From Spongilla lacustris (Eukaryota; Porifera; Demospongiae; Spongillida; Spongillidae), in assembly GCA_949361645.1 (NCBI GenBank), contig OX442420.1, positions 7,080,234-7,144,233 on the forward strand: a stretch of DNA of 64,000 nt, given 5' to 3'. Below are positions 1 to 9,700 of the stretch, piece by piece (positions within the stretch are counted from its first letter, which is position 1; every line of letters starts with the position of its first letter). The position numbers were made by a program, and so were the translations under genes. The notes below the pieces were generated by a model. That model was not told the DNA's origin. It saw only the letters and a program-made list of their open reading frames with translations, and did no database searches.

Positions 1-339
1 TTACTTAGTATTAGTAATACGTCATCGGCTTGTATGCGTCTCGTGAGCTAGGCCATTAATTAAAAACATTACAGATAAATGACATAATTGTTAATAAATG
101 TTACGTAACATGTCTACTTTACGAATAAATTAGTGCGGTAGAAATTAATTTTTTGTCTTGATTTTTGTACAAGAATGGCTCATGATATAAATCTATATAT
201 TACAGATTCACAATCAGACCGATTTATCGTACTTAGTACATGTGTTTAAAAATCAATTTGAAAAAAAAGTGCTAAATGTCCGCCTATGTATGGGCAATTT
301 CTCCATATGTATTATAACAATAACATGCGGACCACGTTT

Positions 340-545
340 AGCAGCCGGCGAAAATTGGTCCGGGCGGTGCATGGACTACTTTTGGCAAGGTCGGACCACT
401 TTTGGCAGCCCAGCAAGTGCAGCAACCGCCCGGACTGAAATGCATTTCAGTCCGGGCGGACCACTTTTGGCTTTTGGCTGCTAAAAGTGGTTCGCCCGGG
501 CTACTTTTAGGTAGGACCACTTTTGCCGCGAGAGTCCGCACGCGG
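340..545. repeat. Cluster of GGACCACTTTTGGC repeats with palindrome
   Basis: GGACCACTTTTGGC-type units recur in both orientations. A perfect 32-bp palindrome centred on ATGCAT (about 428-459) is formed by CGCCCGGACTGAAATG and its reverse complement. It is probably the remains of a small foldback element. No gene. Confidence 0.6.
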
Positions 546-725
546 GAGGGGGCACGTCTGCTATAGCTTCCGCCGGCTATTTCACTGATAATGTTTAATA
601 CGTTCCTACGCCATGCACTGTAGTATATATAGCATGTCTATTGAGTAAAACTTGCTGCGTTGTCGGGCGCTTGAAGCGATCGGACATGTGAAGTTCTTTC
701 CTACAACCCACCAAGGTATATATGT

Positions 726-935
726 AAGGTTCTTTCCTGTTTCCTTTCCTTCTTTCCTCCTCCCTCCTGTCTCATCTTCTCTTTTCCCCTTTCTCTTCTC
801 TCTTCCCCCGTCATCTCCCCCCTCTCCTCCCTTCTGCCTTCTCTTCTCCCTTCCCCTCTCCTCCCTTCTGCCTTCTCTTCTCCCTTCCCCTATCTTCCCC
901 TTCACTTCTTCCTTCCCCTCCTTCATGAATCACTT
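726..935 (+). repeat. Polypyrimidine tract
   Basis: About 200 bp of almost pure C/T, with a duplicated CTCCCTTCTGCCTTCTCTTC stretch (823 and 860). ORFs on both strands (Ser/Pro-rich; Arg/Glu/Gly-rich) are artefacts of composition. Confidence 0.9.
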
Positions 936-1024
936 CCTTCTCCACCTATTTGCCCACACACAGCTGGCGATATAATGGATACAGTTTGGCCATGATGGTA
1001 TACTCCGTGGTGTCGTATACTAGT

Positions 1025-1032
1025 GATGTAAG

Positions 1033-1064
<32 letters not shown>

Positions 1065-1195
1065 CCCCATATCCCGGCCTAGCGTTTTGGGGCCGGCCGC
1101 CTAATAACGCTAGGGAATTGGGCCCCCCGCATGCAAGGCCCCATTTCACTAGCGATTTGGTACCCCTTAGTGAAATAGGGCCCCCACAGTAAGAT
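1025..1195. repeat. Poly-C run and GGGCCCCATTTC MITE-like segment
   Basis: A C-homopolymer of about 32 bp (1031-1062) leads into CGGCCCCATATC, CTAGCGTTTTGGGGCC, GCTAGGGAATTGGGCC and a CCATTTCACTA/TAGTGAAATAGGG inverted pair. A related segment is at 2465-2600 (CTAGCGAAATGGGGCCCA, GCGTTTTGGGGCC). Probable MITE family. Confidence 0.5.
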
Positions 1196-1462
1196 TGTTC
1201 AATGCATATAAGGTACACTTATAGAAACAGGGTGTGTCTTGAAACTATTTACGTGTAGCAACCAATTTTCGAACGGTACCTGAGGTTAACCATTGAAGTT
1301 CTAGATAGCAACTAGTGTACTGATATGCATATAAACTCAGAAACTATTTGTCTTTCAAGAGCTATTTGTCTTTCAACCATAACAAACATTTCCACCGATT
1401 TGGTGTCATTTTAAAAGATGCACATTCGTAGTGGTACCATTGGTAGCAAACTTCACACTGAA

Positions 1463-1925
1463 TCATTTTGCCTGATTCAGGCATTCTGCAGGTACAGTGA
1501 AGAATATGGACATGATGCCCCAGTGCACACCTCCTGATTGTATCTCAATTCTGTTGTGGTGAGTAAATGATGTCAGTTCACTTTGCTCAAAACAGGATAG
1601 CAGATGGAAACACATCCTGCCTTGATCAAAAATAAGAGTCCTTAAGTCGTCTCCTATTGCAGCATGGTAAGCAAATGCAATACTAAAGAGGCCACAGTAT
1701 ATATGTGGATCCTGACCGTTGCTGCACTGGGTATTGTGTGGCAATCAAGGCTGCATGAGTCATGCATTTGCAGCACACTTGTACACAGTGCTAAACTGCT
1801 CTTTAAGACTCAATGGTAATGTTTCTGTATATTACCCACAAGACTGTCATAAAGGAAGACACTGCTGTCACTTAAGATGACTGTTGTAACCCAATGTTCC
1901 TCGCCAGTGTAATGAATCTGCATGT
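1463..1925 (-). pseudogene. Ulp1/C48-peptidase-like transposon fragment
   Basis: Minus-strand pieces read EEHWVTTVILS...FLYDS (His and Asp regions) and then, after a stop and a frame change near 1760-1810, YCGLFSIAFAYHAA...DQGRMCFHLLSCFE. These match the order of the Ulp1 cysteine-protease domain found at the C-terminus of many integrase-like transposons, with Tyr where DCGLF normally has Asp. It is broken. The H2C2 integrase piece just upstream on the same strand supports one former element. Confidence 0.55.
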
Positions 1926-1985
1926 ACGAACTGATCTGGGTGTTGAAGAATATCAACTACAAGCATAACCATGATTTTTACTTAC

Positions 1986-2177
1986 GTAGGAGCACAGTTG
2001 ATTGTACAGCTCAGGCCAGTAGTATCTGTCGGCGGTGATCTGAACAAGCGTTTTGTCACTACCCAGATGGCCCTCTTCATGAACGGTCTTTACAATTTTC
2101 AATTGGACTTCCTCCTTTTCAATGACCATCCTCGGGCGTTGTTTAGTTTTGCCTTCTATACATAGTACAAATGGCAT
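1986..2177 (-). pseudogene. Integrase zinc-binding (H2C2) fragment
   Basis: The minus-strand frame contains VHEEGHLGSDKTLVQITADRYYWPEL, the HHCC-type N-terminal integrase motif (His-Leu-Gly...Tyr-Tyr-Trp-Pro). It ends at a GTAAGT splice-donor-like site at 1985-1980. The integrase catalytic core is missing before the Ulp1-like piece. The combination fits a Ginger2/KRBA2-like integrase-protease element, by inference. Confidence 0.55.
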
Positions 2178-2464
2178 GCAGCTTCAGCACTGAAAAACGT
2201 TTGTATTCCTTGCTCACATCCGACGGATAGAGCGCATTTTTCAAAAATAGCGCTATTCGAGTACTTTGAAGCAGATGCGTCGCAGTCTCGCCTGTAACGC
2301 TCATAGCAGCTGGATAGCTAGAGAGTGTGTGCAGATGGCACGCAGACTGAATGACATCATGCATGCTAGTTGGGGGTCGGGCTACGCCCAACACCATGCA
2401 TACATGCTTCATGTGTGCATGAAACCCGACCAAGACGGCAAAGTGGTGTAAATGTATGTTAGCA

Positions 2465-2600
2465 AAGGGGGCCCTCCAGGGGCCTCAAAACCCTAGCGAA
2501 ATGGGGCCCATGAGGGGGTCTAAATCACAAGCGTTTTGGGGCCGGGGGGGGCCCATTACGCTGGGGGGACCCATATCGCTCCTACAGTGGTCCTTTTGCC
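2465..2600. repeat. MITE-like segment related to 1025-1195
   Basis: Contains GGGGGCCCTCCAGGGGCC, CCTAGCGAAATGGGGCCCA, AAGCGTTTTGGGGCCGGGG and CCCATATCGCTCCTACAGTGG. It shares words with 1025-1195 in both orientations. No target duplication was fixed. Confidence 0.45.
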
Positions 2601-3229
2601 CGTCACATATGAAAATGGCAAGCAATTTGGTAAACATCTTTGGTGTGAATGGCCAATTGCTTTAATCATTATATAACTCACATCAAGGACAGACATTTAT
2701 GGCGATTAGTCCTGATGATTTTCCTACTGGCTTTGAAGTGTACCTTGAGTCAAGAATTGAGGGCTTTGAATCCTGTGAGGATAGTATGACATGATGTGTG
2801 TGTGTGTGTGCTATGCTTACGTTGATCCTGATAAACCAGTTTTGGTAGCTGGTGATCCAGACTAAGCGGTTTAATGAAAAGCGTGTTAGGCGGGACAATG
2901 GCATTAAATATCATGAGGCTCTGGTTGGAGCCATGGTAAGGGCATTTGTGATAATTTTTTGTTCCTTCACTACTAATACCTCCTCTCCTGCACTATACTA
3001 CTTTTTTTTAGGGATCCCCTCGCCTTTCAAAATAACCTGGCGTAGAGGCTGGGTGTTGCTCACATGCCTGTTCAGAGATGTTAGCAAGAAATCGTTTGAT
3101 TGTGATGTGATTTAATGATGATAGCAAGTGAGCAGATCAAACTGTCATATGATGCACTCCAATGTTGCCCTTCTTTCTTCGTTTGCTCTCATGCATGCAA
3201 CATATATGTAGGAACCCGCCAGGGGAAAA

Positions 3230-3470
3230 AAATGGAGTGAAACAAGATATAAAAATTGGTGATGTAGGATTTGTAGACAGCAATTGAGTAAAAAGTAAGA
3301 AAACAAGGGATTATGGAAATTAAATATTCATTAATTTATAAAAACTACATACCTACATTTTTAGCACATAATTTCTGTAAATCCTTGCGGTTTCCTTACT
3401 GTTTTACTCAATTGTTGTCTACAGTACAATACCTATATCACCAATCTTATTTTTATTACATTTTTATATA
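3230..3470. mobile_element. Foldback MITE, AACAAGATAT family
   Basis: Imperfect inverted halves: GATGTAGGATTTGTAGACA...CAATTGAGTAAAAAGTAAG on the left and TTTTACTCAATTGTTGTCTACA on the right. The left end is AAACAAGATATAAAAA. Related copies are at 23294-23577, 24481-24766 and 63486-63665, with a fragment in intron 2 of Roco copy B. No target duplication was resolved. Confidence 0.65.
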
Positions 3471-4169
3471 TTAAGTGTTCAACCCAATTGGTGTGTTACT
3501 TTTTACACACAGATCTCTTATATTCAGGCTTCCAATTGACCGATTTTGTGATTGGTAAGATGCACTATACATGAAGGGTGTTTCTCAATCAGGAAAATTG
3601 TTTATAAATTTACCACAAACAGTAAATTGTTGCATAAGCGGGCTTAAATGTTGATGTATACAAACGAAATATTAGTTTAATAATTAACTAAAATCAAAGA
3701 AAGTAAAATTAACAAAAATGAATTGATAATTCCATATAACACCTAAAAATACCACATTAGAGGCATCCAAAAGATCCCATATTGCCTTGAATTTTAATAA
3801 TATTAACTTGCTTAGCTGAATTTATTAATAAATTCAAACCACTAAATCAAGATACAATGGCCCCTAAATAGAGTACATTGCAAAAAAATCTAGAGATCAA
3901 TTTAGAAAAACTTCTAAAAGGAAGTAGTTAATTAAATACAGTTTGCAGCTTTTAACTACCACCCACCCTATATTTATTAACATTAATGAAAGGAATAGGG
4001 GACTTAATAAAGATATTAATTTACCATTATGGATTAGTAGTACGTCTACGATGATTCGGAACTCTCCTCTACTATCTATGATTTGTCTCAAAGTGCCGAA
4101 TAACCCATACGTTCACCCGCTATTTGATCGTTCACTGTACATCCCATTCCTCCATCACCATCGCAATTA
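3471..4169. other. AT-rich stretch, nothing recognised
   Basis: Noncoding AT-rich DNA with two short ORFs (3897-4091 and 3943-4176) on opposite strands, neither with a domain. 1-340 and 2601-3229 are similar: no gene or clear repeat was seen there beyond a short (TG)n near 2800. Confidence 0.5.
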
Positions 4170-4177
4170 CCAATAAC

Positions 4178-4949
4178 CAGTGTTGCCGCGAAATAGCCTT
4201 CATCCTTAATCGTCTATATCGCGATATATCGCGATATGAGCATTTAATCGCGATATAGTAATTTATTCATGATCAATTATTGCTTGGTTATTAAATGTTG
4301 GAGTGAATAGTTATGGTTACCAGTGTTACCACGAAGGATATGGTACAGGTATACGTGTACTTACGCTAAATGTAGTTGCTACCACAAACGAGCGTTGATC
4401 GCAAAGCCTTCAAAACTGCAGTATGGGAGGCTTTGGAAGCAACAATTTTTTAGCTACATGATAGCTTGCGCAATGTTCCCAAGCAGCCTGTCAGCAGAAA
4501 TCAATTTCAGAAAATATGATCCATTGTTGTGGTGGAGGAATCATCGATCATATTTCCCTACCATAGCTAAACCAGCAAGCAAGTACTTGTGCATCTTTGC
4601 TTAGGTATTTTCCTTAAGAAAAGGTTGCGCCCGTGGGGGCGTGGCATCTTGCATGAAAGGCTGCATTGGCAATTGTATAGCAAAATTCAAACTTAACTCT
4701 TTAACTGTAACGGTAAATTATTTTCATTGATATACATAAATCAAATGTATGTTTATTCTCTGCTCGTTTTATTTCTGTATATCTTTGTTTACGTCCATGC
4801 AAGTAATTTTTATTTCTGTATATCTTTGTTTACGTCCGTGCACGTTTATTTCGCGATATGACTAAAGATTAATCGCGATATATCGCCTTTCGCGATATAA
4901 ACATTTAATCGCGATATATCGCCTTTCGCGATATATCGCGGCAACACTG
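4178..4949. mobile_element. hAT MITE, 772 bp
   Basis: Ends CAGTGTTGCCGCGA and TCGCGGCAACACTG are exact inverted repeats, flanked by a perfect 8-bp duplication CCAATAAC (4170-4177 and 4950-4957). CAGTG-type ends with 8-bp duplications are typical of hAT. The subterminal regions are packed with CGCGATATATCGCG palindromes. A lone end of the same family lies at about 5468-5490. No transposase is seen. Confidence 0.92.
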
Positions 4950-5509
4950 CCAATAACTTCGTGCAATAACTAAAATATGCAATTACCGCATACCACAAAT
5001 CTGATTGGTGCCCCAACATTCTGGGGCAACGGGACAGAATTGAGTACAGGACTTCACCAGACCCACTTTTCGCGTAGCGGTGATGTAATCCATCCGCTAC
5101 TGCCGTATGTGGGTCTGGGAACGAGACTATAACTGGAGCATGTAACCGAATACGTAATAGTTACGTAATATGGGGTCTTAGCTTAAAAGCGTTCCCATGG
5201 CAATGTTTCACGTATATAATTAGAATTGTGTATCATCCTTAGGTTGTTTACCGCAATTGTCAAAATTCCTTCGTGCATGCATGGAACGAATGGGGTGAAG
5301 TAAACGACGAGAGGAATGCCAAAAGTGATACTACGAATTAGAGTCCTCCTGAATTTGGTACAATCATTATACCTGGTACAATGTGGATCCTGAACAAAAG
5401 CGAGCGTCTCATGCAGTGCTGTATTGTCTAATTATAAACCTAGTGTCCAGCCGCAAACAACCGTGTTTAACCGCGATATATCGCGGCAACCCTATTATAC
5501 TTGAAGCCT

Positions 5510-5872
5510 TAAGGGCGTAGACATGGGGGGGGGGGGGGGGGGGGGGGCAACCGGGGCGGCTGCGCAGGGCCCACTGCTCACTGAGGGGCCCCACCGTGCT
5601 CATAATGTTTATAGTTTTAGTTAAAGCAAATTTAAATAACGCATGCGGCAGAAGATCGTAGTGCGCGCGAAGTGGAGCATCAAAACGGAAAGCAGAAAGA
5701 ACGCCTCGATGAGTGGAATACGTTACAAAGCAAGCTGCCAAGGCTTCCTCGCCAACTCGGAATGTATTAATTTGGACTATCGCAAGAGGGCCCCCCCCCC
5801 CCCCCCCCACGCTCTAGGGGCCCACCAAGGGTAGTTGGCAGGGCCCACGACAGTCTAAATCCGGCCCTGCTG
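5510..5872. mobile_element. MITE related to the 33947 element
   Basis: Shares with 33947-34348 the GGGCCCACTGCT stretch, GCTCATAATG, GTGCGCGCGAAG/GTGCACGCGAAG, CTCGGAATGTATTAATT, and the right end CAGTCTAAATCCGGCCCTG. It contains a poly-G run (about 5526-5547) and a poly-C run (about 5791-5808). The left end is unclear (near AAGGGCGTAGACATGGGG), so no target duplication could be assigned. Confidence 0.6.
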
Positions 5873-6599
5873 CCATCTATTTTATGCAGCCACTTGTCCA
5901 GACCCTAGCTCTAGTTAATATCGAATGCCTCATCTCATACAAAGAATCCTCAATATAAATCTCTCTTGATCATATGCATTTATGCATTGTGTAACTGTAC
6001 ATTGAACTTTCATTTATTCATTTAACCCCCCCCCCCCCCCCCCCCCAAGGTCGGCGGTGACCGGAAGCTGTAAGGTGCAATGATAGATAGTGTAGAAATG
6101 GACCCACCGTAGCTTCAGAATCTGTACTATGAGTCTAGGATGAAATGTTGATAAGTTAATTTTATACGAAGCCAAAGAAATTCTGAATGTACAGGTAGTG
6201 ATTGCTCGCAACAACCCCCACATATCTTATAAATTCATGTACTGACTACCGGGTTATGAATAATTATAATTCATGAGGGGGAGGGTGCGGGAGGGTTAGG
6301 GCAGGGAGTCAGGGGCTCCGCCTCAGAAGCTAGCGGTTTTCAACGGTATACATTTAACGGTCTCAAAATCTAAATCTTCATGAATACCAATCAGTGTAAA
6401 CTATCGCCACCACACAAATAAGCACACTGCTGTGGATTTAGCAAGTACGCTTTGTTGCGATACGAATCGTGAGTGAAGTTGGAAAGAAATCTGTATAGAG
6501 GGATGAGGGGGGGGGGGGGTAGATTCGCTAATTGCACAGTCACAACAATGAATCTACTTATTGGTTGCTATGTATGACGTATGGTACATGTACGTATAA

Positions 6600-6789
6600 T
6601 GGTCATAGTTTATTTTTGGTAACTAATTATCTCATCACACTAGTTATACGAATCAGGTGAACGTCACATCTAATAAAAAGTGGAGTTTTGTGTCATATCA
6701 TTGGTCGGCACGAGCAGAGGCCAATGCATTTATAGTTAATTACACAGGCAAGCTTAAAAGGTAGACGTTCTTTACTAGTATTGTCCGTG
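6600..6789 (+). promoter_or_regulatory. Conserved 5'-proximal region of Roco copy A
   Basis: This stretch is well conserved with 41430-41599 upstream of copy B. Shared blocks include GGTAACTAATTA, TCTAATAAAAAGTGGAG, TCATTGGTCGGCACGAG and AAAGGTAGACGTTCTTTA. Conservation close to the start codon fits a core promoter and 5' UTR, but it could simply be recent duplication. No canonical TATA box is obvious. Confidence 0.35.
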
Positions 6790-9700
6790 ATGGACGCCGA
6801 TCTGAGCTCTCGCACGTCCGACAGAGGGTGCACTCCGATACACTTGGCAGCTGAAAGTGGTAACGCCCCGGTTTTAGAATATCTGTTATCCAGAGGAGGG
6901 GAAGTGGATTCGAAATCGAACGATGGCCAGACCGCGCTTCATTTCGCTGCCAAAGGGCGCCATGAAGAGTGCGTTAAAGTTCTCATCAAAAACATGGCGG
7001 ATCCGCTGGTTAGGGACGCGGAAGGGAAAACGGCTAGAGATTTTACAGATCAGCCGATTATTCAACGCTGCCTCATTAACGAAGGTAAACTTCTTTATTT
7101 TTATTGAGTTGCTACTGTAACCATTGATAATGGTTGTATCCGCCATTTTTGTATGTAACTTACGTAAGATCATGACTAAGAAAGATAGATACATGTGCTG
7201 TTAGTGAGAAGTGGCACGTATACAGCCCCGCCCCCCACTCACGTGCACTTCAATTATTGGATCTAGATCTACAAAGTCATGAAAACTACCACTGTATGCC
7301 CAAACCTTTGTCTCACTGGCATAAACTCGCCAAAATAATAATTCCTTGTGCGTTCCATATATTGTTGTTTGTGATGTTGCTAAGCCGTTTGCCACACAAT
7401 TTCAACGTGGTTGCACAATTAAGCGCCATCGATAGAGGAGTAAACGAAGACGTCGAAGGTGTAAGTGTGGCTGACTGTATAGTCTGTAAAATGCTGGTAA
7501 CCTTCACAGGAAAAAAAAACGCGTCGAATAAAGTTTTGATTTTATAAAGGATTTTAAAATCCTCTGTAAAATCACTGTGCGTATTATGCATGTAGGTACA
7601 AGCGTGGCTGCGTAGCGGCGGTGTACGCACTGTACGGGACCATAAAACCTACAGTGTACTTTCTACCGCATCGTAACCTTCGATTAAAACCCCACTGTTC
7701 GCCTACTTGGTGTCCTACATGTATACATTCATTCATTGTACTTTCTAAGCACTACTAAGCATTCGCTGACTTTACTTGTATGACCGGTGATGAAGTGGGG
7801 GGGGGGGGGGGGGGGGGGGGGGGGTCTAATTAAAACTTTTAATCACCACTTGCATCATACAATCAATACACATATACAGCTTACTTGAAGCGCTCCCATA
7901 ATTCTCATACCACTGATGCTATAAGAAAGATAGAAACAAACCCCTGGCCCTCTAGTGTTTCAGAAGCATGCATAGCAATGTGAAATAGGCCATTTGGTTA
8001 CATGAAGGGGTGCTTGGGGAAAAAGGGTGAGAGGGGGAGGTGGAGATGGAGAGGGAGGAGGTCACGCGCTGTTGGACAGTACTAAATACAAAGATAACAC
8101 TCACGTATGAATATCATGGCATTTCCTAGCTTGATATGAATACTATTCCACATAAAATGAAAGTACAATATATGACAGCCTAAAGTTAGACTTCATCTCA
8201 CTGGCTTTCATATATTTGAAATAATAGTCATTTAACAACTCAGCTCAGTCTCTGGTACTCTAGTTGTGAATTGACAACTATGTTGCTTTAAAAAAATCAA
8301 CTTTGACTTACTTCACTTGATCCATGGGTGTAGGACACCACTCAGGAAAATAAGGAAAACCACCCTCTCTTAGGCGGTGGATATAGGATTGCACTGCTGA
8401 TTACTGATTTGCGAAGCTGCCAGCCTTCTAAAAGATTTGAATCAGTGTAAGATTTGGCTGTCTCTTTTCACACATGCATTGTTTCGGATATACACGCAGT
8501 GTGGAGTGCCTCTCTTTCAGATGATAGAATGTCTTCAATGTCATCTTCTTCAACAAAAGTTGATTCATCCACAACTGCATTCATCTAGAGCTGGTGTGGT
8601 CCACTTCTAGATGGTTTTGGACAAGTAGACAAAAGGAAATGCCTTTTGTATCTCAAAAGAAGCATTCTTTAATTTGTATGTATGGCAGTGCTGAGGAGAA
8701 AGCTTTGCCAATGGTGTCTGTGTCATATTTGACCGGCTGCATGGTGAAGTGAGCTAGAAAGTTGATCTTTCCTCAGCAGCAGATGACAGGTTTTATATTA
8801 TTCTATACAAGATTATTCGTATTTCATTTTATTTATACAGTACACACACTAGCAACATCTTTTTGCGGTTGTTTCACTTCCTTATGTGATGGAACTGAAT
8901 GACACCTTGCATGCTTGCTATATATCTGGGGTTTCAGAACACATACCAAGCCTTTTCGGAATGCAGTAACACAATATTACGGCAGAGATCAACAAATGCA
9001 TTATAAAGTTCCACACATACACATAGTTATTACTTATATGTCATCCATAGGTGTGCACTTTACAGGTGTTACTATTTTTTCAACAGAAATAGTTAGGATG
9101 GCCGAACACAACTGTTTAATAGATAAACTTATTCAAACTGCTGCTGAAAATGGTCAGTTGGAATCAATGTCTCTAAGTCGTGCCCTGATTGCTGCTGTAA
9201 GAAACAAGCATACAACAAATGTTAAGGAACTGTGGTTGAACACAAATATTGATGAGGCCTTAAAGGTTGCAAAAACTGAAAATGATGATGGATTGGTCTA
9301 TAATGAGCTGCGCCTTTTGAGGGCAGTGATGAAAAGTGACAGCAATGAGGTCAAATTATTGTATGCTGAACTTAAAACAATCACATGGCCTCAAACATCT
9401 GTTCGAATGCCAATTGAGATTGCAGAGCACTGTACAAACATTGACAAATCTGTGAAAGAGGAATTGCTCCTAGGAACAATTGCAAAACAAAGCCATATTG
9501 ATTGGAGTGGGCTTCGCCTTACAGCCCTTAATGGCAGCATATTTGCAAAGACTTCCAATGTGAAGAAGTTGTATTTAAACAGAAACGAACTCATAGAAGT
9601 TCCATCTTTGCAATGCTGTCAGATGGTATGTTAACCTGTGCATGCATTTCATAGGTAGTTGTATACTTTGTAGATGGCGCGTGCTTTGCATTCCAAGCAT

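Noticed and set aside
606..975. Opposed ORFs rich in Ser/Pro and Arg/Glu/Gly
   Set aside because: They arise from the polypyrimidine tract. No domain and no codon structure.
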